DNA from: Paenimyroides ummariense
GTDB lineage: Bacteria; Bacteroidota; Bacteroidia; Flavobacteriales; Flavobacteriaceae
Direction: 5' to 3'
Length of the DNA stretch: 64,000 nucleotides
Assembly: GCF_900115115.1 (NCBI RefSeq)
Contig: NZ_FOVI01000001.1
Span: 186,001 to 250,000 of the forward strand
This document shows positions 25,521-33,938 of this stretch, piece by piece (the stretch's first letter is position 1; the number at the start of each line of letters is the position of its first letter). The notes under the pieces are model-generated. The model ran no database searches. It was given only the letters and a program-made list of their open reading frames with translations, and was not told the DNA's origin. The position numbers and the translations under genes are program-made.

Positions 25521-26303
25521 ATGTCGTTTGAAAACATTTTAGTAAAAAAAAATAATGCTGTAGCTACTATTACAATTAACCGCCCAACAAAATTAAACGC
25601 TTTAAACAAGGCAACTATCGAGGAATTGCACAATGCTTTTAAAGAATGCGAAAGCGATAACGAAGTGCGTGCCATCATTGTAACGGGATCGGGCGAAAAA
25701 GCGTTTGTTGCAGGTGCTGATATTTCGGAATTTGCAAGTTTTAATGTATCGGAAGGATCTGAATTAGCAAGAAAAGGACAAGAATTATTGTTTGATTTTG
25801 TAGAGAATTTACAAACGCCGGTAATTGCTGCCGTAAACGGATTTGCTTTAGGCGGTGGGTTAGAATTGGCAATGGCGGCACACATACGTATTGCAAGCAA
25901 CAACGCTAAGATGGGCTTACCAGAAGTTACCTTAGGCGTGATTCCTGGTTACGGCGGAACGCAGCGTTTACCGCAGCTTATTGGTAAAGGGCGTGCTAAT
26001 GAATTAATTATGACCGCACAAATGATTGACGCTCCAACGGCTTTATCATACGGATTGATTAACCACATGGTTTCGCAACCTGAATTGTTAGATAAAGCGA
26101 CCGAATTAGCATTGAAAATTGCTAAAAACTCGCCAACGGCTATTTCGCAAGCAATTAAAGCGGTGAACGCTAATTTTAAAGACGGAATTAATGGTTTTAA
26201 TACAGAAATTGATCGTTTTGGATATTGCTTTGGAACTGCCGATTTTAAAGAAGGAACCACCGCTTTTTTAGAAAAACGTAAAGCCGAGTTTAAAGGGAAT
26301 TAG
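25521..26303 (+). CDS. Enoyl-CoA hydratase/isomerase (crotonase family)
   Basis: This 260-residue crotonase has both catalytic glutamates of true hydratases: E115 in GGGLELAMA and E135 in GLPEVTLGVIPGYGGTQRL, 20 residues apart as in rat crotonase. The oxyanion-hole segment AFVAGADISEF is present. It hydrates trans-2-enoyl-CoA in fatty-acid or amino-acid catabolism; chain-length preference is unknown. It is the last gene of the rightward heme/kinase operon, though its role there is not obvious. Confidence 0.93.
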   Translation: MSFENILVKKNNAVATITINRPTKLNALNKATIEELHNAFKECESDNEVRAIIVTGSGEKAFVAGADISEFASFNVSEGSELARKGQELLFDFVENLQTPVIAAVNGFALGGGLELAMAAHIRIASNNAKMGLPEVTLGVIPGYGGTQRLPQLIGKGRANELIMTAQMIDAPTALSYGLINHMVSQPELLDKATELALKIAKNSPTAISQAIKAVNANFKDGINGFNTEIDRFGYCFGTADFKEGTTAFLEKRKAEFKGN

Positions 26304-26391
26304 AAGGATATTTTTCAATCAATTATTAATATTGCTTTTCATAAAATAAATTAGTTATTTTTATATAATTGATTTAAAAACACATAACTAT

Positions 26392-26835
26392 ATGAAAAAC
26401 TTTATTTTAATTGCAACACTTTCTATTTTCTTAACAAATTGTAAAGGAGATGATAACGTGATAGCTGCTGAAAATGAAATTTTTGAAATTTTAGCTGCTG
26501 GCGCTTTTGCTGGTGATAACATTACAACAACCTCACAAAACAGCGTGATAACAGCACAATCTGATTGGAATAGTTTAGTAAGTTTACTTGCCACAGAGCA
26601 TCATGATTTAAGTGGTACAACAATAAACTTTAATCAAGAAAACATAGTATTTGTGAGAGACGAACCTCGTCCTGATGGAAAATATGCTATTGTAGTTGAT
26701 AAAGTATTATATACATCAACCGAAGTACAGTTTTATATTAACAAGATTGTTAACAATGCTGGACATCATATGCCTATACAACCATTTTGTATCGCTAAAA
26801 TTTCTAAAACTAATTTACCTGTAAATTTTTATTAG
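26392..26835 (+). CDS. Small lipoprotein, possibly PrcB-like
   Basis: The 147-residue product has a lipoprotein signal with lipobox ILTNC-like residues (SIFLTNC, C17), a Thr/Ser-rich segment, and a compact C-terminal region with FNQENIVFVRDEPRPDGKYAIVV. The pattern 'residue in query position, then FxxENIVFV...PxxGKY...' loosely resembles the PrcB C-terminal domain found in other Bacteroidota lipoproteins, but that is a weak impression. It stands alone after the heme operon and is followed by a dispersed repeat and a terminator. Confidence 0.6.
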   Translation: MKNFILIATLSIFLTNCKGDDNVIAAENEIFEILAAGAFAGDNITTTSQNSVITAQSDWNSLVSLLATEHHDLSGTTINFNQENIVFVRDEPRPDGKYAIVVDKVLYTSTEVQFYINKIVNNAGHHMPIQPFCIAKISKTNLPVNFY

Positions 26836-26841
26836 AAATTT

Positions 26842-26867
26842 GAAGTTATCGACAAGCTTGAACTGAC
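26842..26867 (-). repeat. Single dispersed palindromic repeat, GTCA family
   Basis: The minus strand reads GTCAGTTCAAGCTTGTCGAT followed by AACTTC. It shares the GTCA head and a GTTC.AGC...GTCGA core with the element at 35602-35629. Confidence 0.5.
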
Positions 26868-26912
26868 GAGAAAATATTATCAAACTGATCAATTCTAAAA
26901 GATATAAAAAAC

Positions 26913-26946
26913 AAAAATCCTGTATTGCAAAATACAGGATTTTTTT
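26913..26946. terminator. Bidirectional terminator between convergent lipoprotein genes
   Basis: A 14-bp perfect stem (AAAAATCCTGTATT) closes on a GCAA tetraloop and runs into a T-tract on both strands. Confidence 0.88.
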
Positions 26947-26961
26947 ATAAAACTAAAATAA

Positions 26962-27429
26962 TTAGTTATTGGTTTTCATTTTATCTAAGGTTTTGTTGTA
27001 ACCTTCTTCTACATCTTTACCTACTTTTTTAGCTTTTTCGCCCACTTTATCAGCACCTTCTTCTACTTTTTCTGCAGCGTTGTTAATACCGTCTTTTACA
27101 TCGTTAGCGGCGTTGTTTACACCTGCTTTTAACTTGTCCCAAGAAGTTTTAGCCTCGTCACGAACCTTTACAGCTGCTGCTTCGGCTTTTTTATCGCCTT
27201 TTTCTACGGCAGCTTTCACATCAGCTTCGGCTTTTTCATAACGAACTTCCGCAGCATCAATTTCTGCTTGTACCGCAGGATCAACAGTTGTTTCTTCGGT
27301 AGTAACCGTTGTAGATTCTGTGGTTAATGTATCAACCGTAGTTTCAGTTGTTGTAGTTGTTTCTTTTTTACAAGCCGTTACCGATAACAATCCGGCAGCA
27401 ACAGCCATTAATAACATGTTCTTTTTCAT
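26962..27429 (-). CDS. Lipoprotein with Thr-rich linker and LEA/apolipoprotein-like helix repeats
   Basis: The 155-residue product has a lipobox at SVTAC (C20), a Thr/Glu/Val-rich linker (about 24-50), then a long amphipathic helix of Lys/Glu/Ala with repeated AAEKV, DKVGEKAKKV and DVKDGI units at 11-residue spacing. Such patterns occur in LEA-like and YtxH-like stress proteins and in coiled coils. It probably forms an extended helix on the periplasmic or outer face of a membrane. It is monocistronic with its own terminator. Confidence 0.7.
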   Translation of the reverse strand: MKKNMLLMAVAAGLLSVTACKKETTTTTETTVDTLTTESTTVTTEETTVDPAVQAEIDAAEVRYEKAEADVKAAVEKGDKKAEAAAVKVRDEAKTSWDKLKAGVNNAANDVKDGINNAAEKVEEGADKVGEKAKKVGKDVEEGYNKTLDKMKTNN

Positions 27430-27502
27430 AGTTCTAAATTTTAATTAATAATATAATTTTATTTGTACATAACAAAAAACAAACCAAAGACTTTTGATTT
27501 CA

Positions 27503-27533
27503 GTCCTCACAGGTTTTAAAAACCTGTGAGGAC
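27503..27533. repeat. Perfect 31-nt palindrome, second REP-like family
   Basis: GTCCTCACAGGTTTT and its exact complement surround a single A. The CAGGTTTTAAAAACCTG layout resembles the RAYT-linked palindromes, but the arms (CCTCACAGG) differ. No gene overlaps it; it lies about 75 nt upstream of the LEA-like lipoprotein gene. Confidence 0.7.
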
Positions 27534-27610
27534 TTCTCGAAAACTTAAAGAATTATCATTTTAAGTTGTGTACTAAAAGTAAAGTTACAAAAAAATTAAT
27601 AGATGATAAT

Positions 27611-27856
27611 TTATAACATAGTTACCAAATATTTAATAAAAAACAGTAAGGAAATAAGAATAATAATAATTCCGAGTATGCCTTTGGTAAAATAACCAAC
27701 GTAGGTTACATTTAAAAGTCCTTTACGTATTTTTTCATCTTTAGTTTTGGGTTCTTCTCTGTCATTATTTTTTAAGTATTTCGAAAAATATCCAAAAATT
27801 AATAATATAAGTCCAAAAGCAAGTCCGATCAATCCTTTTTTTAAATCTTCATTCAT
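27611..27856 (-). CDS. Small two-helix membrane protein
   Basis: The 81-residue product has transmembrane segments at about 8-24 (LIGLAFGLILLIFGYF) and 57-78, joined by a short, highly charged loop with KNNDREEPKTKDEK. No family is recognised. It starts 2 nt after the mtgA stop and is probably translationally coupled to it, so an accessory role in the cell envelope is possible. That link is inferred from position only. Confidence 0.55.
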   Translation of the reverse strand: MNEDLKKGLIGLAFGLILLIFGYFSKYLKNNDREEPKTKDEKIRKGLLNVTYVGYFTKGILGIIIILISLLFFIKYLVTML

Positions 27857-27858
27857 TA

Positions 27859-28545
27859 TTATTCCGAATAGTTTGGACTATTATAAAAATTCATCTGACG
27901 CTTAATAGCATTCTTTCTTCTTTCGATATATCTCGAACCGTTTTTAGCTTTGTAAACTCTCGGATTTGGAAGAATGGCAGCAATAGCAGCAGCTTCGGTT
28001 TTTGTAAGATTTTTTGCAGATTTATTAAACCAGTGTTGTGATGCCGCTTCGATTCCGTAAATTCCGTTGCCCATTTCAATCGAGTTCAAATAAACTTCCA
28101 TGATTCGTTCTTTGCCCCAGACAACTTCAATCAAAACCGTAAAATACGCTTCCAATCCTTTTCGTAAGTAACTTCTGCCCGGCCAAAGAAAAACATTCTT
28201 GGCAGTTTGCTGGCTAATGGTGCTTCCGCCCTTAACCTTCTTTCCTTTTTGATTGTTCTTATACGCTTTTTCGATCGCCTTTACATCGAAACCATTGTGC
28301 GTAGTAAACTTTCCGTCTTCACTGGCAATAACCGCTTTTTGAATCGATGTTCCCATTTCATCAATCGAAACCCAATCGTGTTTCCAAACAACTTTATCGT
28401 TGCTACCAATTTGTTCAAAAGTTCGTATAAACATCAGCGGCGTAAACGGCACGGGTACAAACTTAAAAAGGAGAACCAAACCAATACTGATCCCGAAAAA
28501 ATACAGGATTAATTTACCTATGAATTTAAAAATTTTCTTCACCAT
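27859..28545 (-). CDS. mtgA: Monofunctional peptidoglycan glycosyltransferase
   Basis: The 228-residue protein has one N-terminal TM (about 10-28) and a GT51 domain. The catalytic Glu E76 is in AVIASEDGKFTTHNGFD, and KGGSTISQQTAKNVFLWPGRSYLRKGLEAY and RIMEVYLNSIEMGNGIYGIEAA follow. No transpeptidase domain is attached, which defines the monofunctional type. It polymerises lipid II into glycan strands on the periplasmic face. It is followed by a small membrane protein gene. Confidence 0.96.
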   Translation of the reverse strand: MVKKIFKFIGKLILYFFGISIGLVLLFKFVPVPFTPLMFIRTFEQIGSNDKVVWKHDWVSIDEMGTSIQKAVIASEDGKFTTHNGFDVKAIEKAYKNNQKGKKVKGGSTISQQTAKNVFLWPGRSYLRKGLEAYFTVLIEVVWGKERIMEVYLNSIEMGNGIYGIEAASQHWFNKSAKNLTKTEAAAIAAILPNPRVYKAKNGSRYIERRKNAIKRQMNFYNSPNYSE

Positions 28546-28578
28546 AATGCATAAAAAAAGGGATGTAAATATACTCCC

Positions 28579-29265
28579 TTATTTTTTATTTTTTGCTCTT
28601 TTATTATTTATCAGTTTAACAACAAATGGTACCGTTGTGATGATGATGATTACCAGAATGATGTATTCTATATAATGTGTAAGATCAAAGCCGTAGCTGT
28701 CTAACAAAAATCGATACAGATAATGACCTGCAAAGATCAGCGAAAATGCCCATGCAATAGAACTTACAATGTTATAGAACAAAAACTTTTTGAATTCCAT
28801 ATTGGCAACACCTGCGATAATTGGCGTAAACGTACGAACAACCGGTAAAAAACGTGCAAAAATAATGGCACGACCACCGTGTTTTTCAAAAAAAGCTTTC
28901 GATTCTAACAGATATTTCTTTTTAAATAAAAATCCGTCTTCTTTCTGATACAAATAGTTTCCGCTTTTAGATCCAAACCAGTATCCAAACAAATTACCAA
29001 CGATTCCTGCCACAGCAACTAACGATGCCACGCCTAAAACATTTAAAAAATCGCTTTCAATTACAACAATTTCGCTCATTAAAGCTTTGCTGTAAATTCC
29101 CGATAAAAACAATAAGCTGTCACCCGGTAAAAAGAAGCCTGCCAACAAACCCGTTTCGGCAAATACAATGAATAAAACAACGTATAAACCAATTTTATGA
29201 CCGGCAATTTCTAAATTTATGTAGAATTCAGGATTGATTAAGTCGCCCCAGTTAAAATCTTCCAT
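28579..29265 (-). CDS. DedA family membrane protein
   Basis: The 228-residue integral membrane protein has GLLAGFFLPGDSLLFLSG near the N-terminus and FFEKHGGRAIIFARFLPVVRTFTPIIAGVANM in the middle, both diagnostic DedA motifs with the conserved Arg and Glu. Members are proton-linked or lipid-scramblase-like flippases needed for membrane homeostasis; several recycle undecaprenyl phosphate. Its neighbour mtgA uses an undecaprenyl-linked substrate, which makes a cell-wall lipid role attractive but unproven. Confidence 0.92.
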   Translation of the reverse strand: MEDFNWGDLINPEFYINLEIAGHKIGLYVVLFIVFAETGLLAGFFLPGDSLLFLSGIYSKALMSEIVVIESDFLNVLGVASLVAVAGIVGNLFGYWFGSKSGNYLYQKEDGFLFKKKYLLESKAFFEKHGGRAIIFARFLPVVRTFTPIIAGVANMEFKKFLFYNIVSSIAWAFSLIFAGHYLYRFLLDSYGFDLTHYIEYIILVIIIITTVPFVVKLINNKRAKNKK

Positions 29266-29415
29266 TCTAAATTAATTGTGTAGTATTTTTTCGTTCGTGA
29301 AATTAGTCATAATTTTTCATTTTTCGATCCTTCAAAAAACATAAAACAAAACTTTAAGGAATTTTTATCATTTAATATTTCGTAAATTTAGCCGCAACTA
29401 AAAATAGGTGTAAAA

Positions 29416-31320
29416 ATGAAACGTATTTTATTAGCTACTTTATCGGTAATTGCGCTGCAGGCCAGTGCACAAGATAAGGTAATGACAAAAGAATTACTTT
29501 GGCAGTTAGGGCGCGTAAACCCGGTTGGCATCACAGAAAAAGGCGATTTTTTAATTTATAAGGTTGGAATTCCGAATGTGGATAAAAACACGGTGGAATA
29601 CAAAACATATCAGGTAACCGTTGACGGAAAACGCATCAAAGAACTTGAAAATACTGATGGTTTGATTAAAGACCGAAACCTTTCACCCGACGGAAAATTT
29701 AAATTATCTGCCGAAGAAGTTAAGGTAAATAAAGTTTTAGGAAAAGACAGGTATCCTGAATTGAAAGAATCGAATGTGTATGTGTACGATGGTTTAGATT
29801 ACCGCCATTGGGACAAAGATAACGACGGATCTTTCAGCCACGTTTTTGTTACGAACTTGGAAACCAATGAAAAAACTGATCTATTAAAAGATGAACCTTA
29901 TTATAGTCCGCAGGCACCTTTTGGTGGCGAAGAAGATTATATCTGGCATCCAAGCGGAAAATCGGTTATTTATGTATCAAAAAAGAAAGCAGGAACAGCT
30001 TATGCTACAAGTACGAATACCGATTTGTATGAATATCATTTAGATACCAAGCAAACCGTTAATTTAACCGAAAAGAATTTAGGTTACGATACGCACCCAA
30101 CTTTTTCACCAAACGGCGATTTAACATGGCTGCAAATGAAAAACGATGGTTATGAAGCCGATAAAAACGATATTATTGTGCGTCACAAAGGCATTGATAT
30201 TAATTTAACCGCTGGTTGGGACGGAACGGTAAACAGCTATGTTTGGAGCAACGACGGTAAAAAAGTCTATTTTATTGCTCCGATTGATGGAACTACGCAG
30301 TTGTTTGAAGTGAACTTTCCGGGTGTGACGAGAATTGCCGTGCAGGTAAAACAATTAACCAACGGTATTTTTGATGTTGCCAGTATTGTAGGCTTTGTAA
30401 AAGATAAAGTTTTGGTTACCCGTACCGATTTTAATACGGCTTCTGAAGTTTATTCGTACGATTTAAAGAAAAAAACGTGGAACCAGATTACACATGTAAA
30501 TGATGCTGCGTATAGTAAAATTGCAAAAAGCAAGGTTGAAAAACGTTACGTAACTACAACCGATGGTAAAAAAATGTTGGTTTGGGTTATTCTTCCTCCA
30601 AATTTCGATGCTAACAAAAAATACCCTACGTTGTTATATTGCCAAGGCGGACCACAGTCTATCGTATCGCCTTTTTATTCGTTCCGATGGAATTTCCAGT
30701 TAATGGCAGCAGAAGGTTATGTGATTGTAGCACCAAACCGCAGAGGTTTACCTGGTTTCGGAGTGGAATGGAACGAAGCTATTTCTAAAGATTGGGGCGG
30801 ACAGGCAATGAACGATTACCTTTCGGCTATCGACGATGTTTCTAAAGAAAAATATGTAGATACCGCTCGTCGTGGTGCAGTTGGTGCAAGTTACGGCGGC
30901 TATTCGGTTTACTATTTGGCAGGAATTCACCAAAACCGTTTTAAGAGTTTTATTGCTCATTGCGGTGTTTTCAACTTACACAGCATGTACGGAACTACCG
31001 AAGAAACTTTTTTCCCTAACTGGGATGCAGGCGGTGCGTATTGGGATACCGAAACCAATAAAGATGCTGCAAAAACCTATTACCAGCACAACCCAATTTT
31101 ATTGGTTAAAAACTGGAACACACCTATTTTGATTTTCCATGGCGGTAAAGATTACCGCGTGCCAATTGGTCAAGGTCAGGAAGCATTTGCAGCTGCACAA
31201 TTACAAGGCATTAAAAGTAGATTTGTTTATTTACCCGATGAAAACCACTGGGTGCTTAAACCACAAAATGCGATGGTTTGGCAAACCGAGTTTTTTAAAT
31301 GGTTAAAAGAAACGTTGTAA
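29416..31320 (+). CDS. Secreted S9 family prolyl oligopeptidase-like serine peptidase
   Basis: The 634-residue protein begins with a signal peptide ending ASAQ (residue 19) and a beta-propeller of about 350 residues (WDKDNDGSFSHVFV, YIWHPSGKSVIYVS, DTHPTFSPNGDLTWL). The C-terminal alpha/beta hydrolase has the triad S492 in GASYGGYS, D579 in FHGGKDYRVP and H611 in DENHWVL. This is the DPP/acylaminoacyl-peptidase layout used for trimming peptides in the periplasm. Monocistronic, with a near-consensus -7 box (TAAATTTA) upstream and a strong terminator. Confidence 0.93.
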   Translation: MKRILLATLSVIALQASAQDKVMTKELLWQLGRVNPVGITEKGDFLIYKVGIPNVDKNTVEYKTYQVTVDGKRIKELENTDGLIKDRNLSPDGKFKLSAEEVKVNKVLGKDRYPELKESNVYVYDGLDYRHWDKDNDGSFSHVFVTNLETNEKTDLLKDEPYYSPQAPFGGEEDYIWHPSGKSVIYVSKKKAGTAYATSTNTDLYEYHLDTKQTVNLTEKNLGYDTHPTFSPNGDLTWLQMKNDGYEADKNDIIVRHKGIDINLTAGWDGTVNSYVWSNDGKKVYFIAPIDGTTQLFEVNFPGVTRIAVQVKQLTNGIFDVASIVGFVKDKVLVTRTDFNTASEVYSYDLKKKTWNQITHVNDAAYSKIAKSKVEKRYVTTTDGKKMLVWVILPPNFDANKKYPTLLYCQGGPQSIVSPFYSFRWNFQLMAAEGYVIVAPNRRGLPGFGVEWNEAISKDWGGQAMNDYLSAIDDVSKEKYVDTARRGAVGASYGGYSVYYLAGIHQNRFKSFIAHCGVFNLHSMYGTTEETFFPNWDAGGAYWDTETNKDAAKTYYQHNPILLVKNWNTPILIFHGGKDYRVPIGQGQEAFAAAQLQGIKSRFVYLPDENHWVLKPQNAMVWQTEFFKWLKETL

Positions 31321-31325
31321 TAAGA

Positions 31326-31360
31326 AAAAAAAACCTTCAATTAATATTGAAGGTTTTTTT
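31326..31360. terminator. Bidirectional terminator
   Basis: A 14-15-bp stem (AAAAAAACCTTCAA) closes on a TTAATA loop with T-tracts on both sides, between convergent S9 peptidase and MFS genes. Confidence 0.88.
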
Positions 31361-31371
31361 ATAAACATACA

Positions 31372-32538
31372 CTATCTTTCTACTTTTTTATACAACGAAA
31401 TGTGAGCTAATAATGCAAAAACAGTGAATATTACACCTATACAACAAACACCTGCCCATCCATAATGCTCCCAAGCAATAGCTCCTAAAAGTGTTCCTAA
31501 TGATCCACCTAAAAAATACGATACCATATAAACTGTGTTTAAACGATTGGTTGCCTTAATATTTATTGCAAAAAACACGCTTTGGTTCATAATGTGGCTC
31601 GACTGTAGTCCAAAATCAATCAGTATAAAACCCACTATCAATCCCCAATAAGTATAGCCTGCAAAATAGGTAAACATCCAGCTTAACAATATAATTAAAA
31701 GAGAGACACTTATAATTGTATTTTTAGAAACATAACGTGTAAACCTGCCCACTGAAGCTGCAGCAACAGCGCCTACTGCTCCCACCAAACCAAACATTCC
31801 CGCAACACTTGCGTCTGCTAAAAAAGGAGCTTCTTCTAAATGAAAAACCAAAGTAGTAAAAATTGCCGATAAAGCTCCACGCAAGGATGCTAATTGTAAT
31901 ACAGGTTCTGTTTTAGCAAAATGAGCAACCGATTTTAGTAGTGAAATATAACTTCCTTTAAAGTGAGGATATGTTTGTGGCAACAACAAATAAATAAAAA
32001 TTGTTGTAAGTATCATTAACCCCAAAGCAATGTAAAACATAAACCGCCAACCAAAATAATCACCAACTATACCACTAATCATTCTTGATGCTAAAATACC
32101 TATTAACAAGCCAGACATAACCATGCCGATATTTTGTGTACGGGTATTTTCGGTAGAAAGTTCGGCAACCATGGGTATAAAAAGCTGCGGAACAACCGAA
32201 ACTACTCCTAAAGCAAAACTAACCACATACAATAACATCAAGTTAGTAACTGTAGCTATAGTTAGCAAAAAAAGCATAGTAAGAAACATGCTGAATAAAA
32301 TCAACTTTTTACGTGCTATTTTATCTCCTAAGGGAATTATTAAAAACAAACCTAAGGCATAACCCATTTGTGTAAGCATTGCTATTTTAACTGCTTTACT
32401 TTCTGTAATGTCAAAATCTTTTGCAATTAAACCTAACAAAGGTTGGTTGTAATAAATATTCGCAACAATTAAACCTGTACTAATTGTAAGAAACCATAAT
32501 ATGGGTTTGGTAAGTATATTTTGTTCTTTAATTTCCAT
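31372..32538 (-). CDS. MFS transporter
   Basis: The 388-residue protein has twelve predicted membrane segments with the MFS motif A-like GDKIARKKLIL in the first loop (about residue 77) and NIYYNQPLLGLIAKDF in the first exofacial loop, as in the sugar-efflux/YnfM-like group. I use the ATG at 32538; a TTG upstream would give four extra residues. The substrate is unknown; family members export drugs, sugars or metabolites. Monocistronic. Confidence 0.88.
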   Translation of the reverse strand: MEIKEQNILTKPILWFLTISTGLIVANIYYNQPLLGLIAKDFDITESKAVKIAMLTQMGYALGLFLIIPLGDKIARKKLILFSMFLTMLFLLTIATVTNLMLLYVVSFALGVVSVVPQLFIPMVAELSTENTRTQNIGMVMSGLLIGILASRMISGIVGDYFGWRFMFYIALGLMILTTIFIYLLLPQTYPHFKGSYISLLKSVAHFAKTEPVLQLASLRGALSAIFTTLVFHLEEAPFLADASVAGMFGLVGAVGAVAAASVGRFTRYVSKNTIISVSLLIILLSWMFTYFAGYTYWGLIVGFILIDFGLQSSHIMNQSVFFAINIKATNRLNTVYMVSYFLGGSLGTLLGAIAWEHYGWAGVCCIGVIFTVFALLAHISLYKKVER

Positions 32539-32673
32539 AAAAAAATCCAAAAAGTAAAGTTAGTGCAAAACAAAAATTACTACTATGTTTTTCAAAAAAA
32601 TTAAACATTTCATTTAGTTATGTAACAAATTGCATAAATTCGTACTTACTATTAAAAATATTCAAATAACAAT

Positions 32674-33867
32674 ATGTTTCGTTTAAAATTAAAACCATTA
32701 TTTGCGGCGGTATTAATTGCTTTAGCTGCAACTTCAAATGTATCGGCACAAGACGATTTAATGAATAAGGTAAAGGCAAACCAAAGTGCCAACAGTAAAG
32801 ATCATTTTACGTTTACCGATGTAATTAACTTAGAAAACACTTCGGTTAAAGATCAAGGTTCATCTGGAACTTGTTGGTCTTATTCAGGAAATTCATTCAT
32901 TGAATCTGAAATGATTCGCATGGGTAAAAAACCTGTTGAATTAGCTCAAATCTTCACAGCTCGTAACGCGTATATCGAAAAAGGTAAAATGTATGTAAAA
33001 ATGCATGGTGCAGTTACGTTGGGCGAAGGTGGTGCTTTTCACGATGTTATGAACATGTACAAAAAATACGGTACGGTTCCAAGATCGGCTTATTCGGGCT
33101 TACAAGAAGGGCAAACACGTAACAACTTCTCTGAAATGAGCAAAATTACCGAATCTGTTTTGGCATCGGTTATTAAAAACGATAAATTATCAGAAAACTG
33201 GTTAACTGCTTACACAGCTGTTATTGACACCTATTTAGGTACTGCTCCTAAAGAATTTACATACGAAGGTAAAAAATACACGCCTAAAACATTTGCAGAC
33301 CAAGTGGTTGGGATCAACCCAGATGATTATGTAGAAGTTTCTTCGTTTACAGAATATCCATACTATTCAAAATTCACTTTGTTGGTTCCTGACAACTGGG
33401 CTTTTGATCAAGTTTGGAATGTGAAACAAGATGAATTAGTAGAAATTGTTGACAACGCTTTGAAAAACGGTTATACTGTTGCTTGGGGTGGCGATGTTTC
33501 TGAAAAAGGATTTAGCTGGAAAAATGGTATAGCTTACATTCCTGAAATTGATTTTGCACAAATGACTGCAGAACAAAAAGCAGATATGTTCAACGGACCA
33601 AAACCAGAGAAAAAAGTTACCGATGCAGACCGCCAAAAAGCGTTTGACAATTACGAAACTACCGATGATCACGGAATGCACATTGTGGGTATTGCGAAAG
33701 ATCAAAACGGTAAAGAGTATTATATTGTTAAAAACTCTTGGGGATTATCTAACGATTACAAAGGATACATGTACATGACTAAAGAATTTATGAAGTACAA
33801 AGCAACCGATGTAATGGTTCACAAAAATGCTTTACCAAAAGCAATTGCTAAAAAATTAGCGATCTAA
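32674..33867 (+). CDS. Secreted C1-family aminopeptidase (bleomycin hydrolase/PepC-like)
   Basis: The 397-residue protein has a signal peptide ending VSAQ and a papain-like fold of the C1B type. The oxyanion Q61 and nucleophile C67 are in VKDQGSSGTCWSYS, H333 is in DDHGMH, and N354 is in VKNSWG. In cytosolic bleomycin hydrolases the protein is a hexameric aminopeptidase; here a signal peptide sends it to the periplasm or outside, as in many Bacteroidota. No propeptide is obvious. It is monocistronic with a clear terminator. Confidence 0.92.
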   Translation: MFRLKLKPLFAAVLIALAATSNVSAQDDLMNKVKANQSANSKDHFTFTDVINLENTSVKDQGSSGTCWSYSGNSFIESEMIRMGKKPVELAQIFTARNAYIEKGKMYVKMHGAVTLGEGGAFHDVMNMYKKYGTVPRSAYSGLQEGQTRNNFSEMSKITESVLASVIKNDKLSENWLTAYTAVIDTYLGTAPKEFTYEGKKYTPKTFADQVVGINPDDYVEVSSFTEYPYYSKFTLLVPDNWAFDQVWNVKQDELVEIVDNALKNGYTVAWGGDVSEKGFSWKNGIAYIPEIDFAQMTAEQKADMFNGPKPEKKVTDADRQKAFDNYETTDDHGMHIVGIAKDQNGKEYYIVKNSWGLSNDYKGYMYMTKEFMKYKATDVMVHKNALPKAIAKKLAI

Positions 33868-33889
33868 AAAACATAAATATTTTATAAAG

Positions 33890-33916
33890 AGAGATGTGAT
33901 AAACATCTCTTTTTTA
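33890..33916 (+). terminator. Terminator of the C1 peptidase gene
   Basis: AGAGATGT pairs with ACATCTCT around GATAA, followed by TTTTTT. Confidence 0.78.
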
Positions 33917-33922
33917 TTTTTG
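33915..33922 (+). promoter_or_regulatory. Possible -7 element for mscS
   Basis: TATTTTTG matches TAnnTTTG, 16 nt before the start codon and overlapping the T-tract of the preceding terminator. A promoter this close to the start would give a very short leader. Confidence 0.35.
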
Positions 33923-33938
33923 TAAAAAAATTGAGAAC

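Noticed and set aside
28207..28675. Two overlapping plus-strand frames opposite mtgA and the DedA gene
   Set aside because: They have no family features; both are explained by coding bias of the genes on the other strand.
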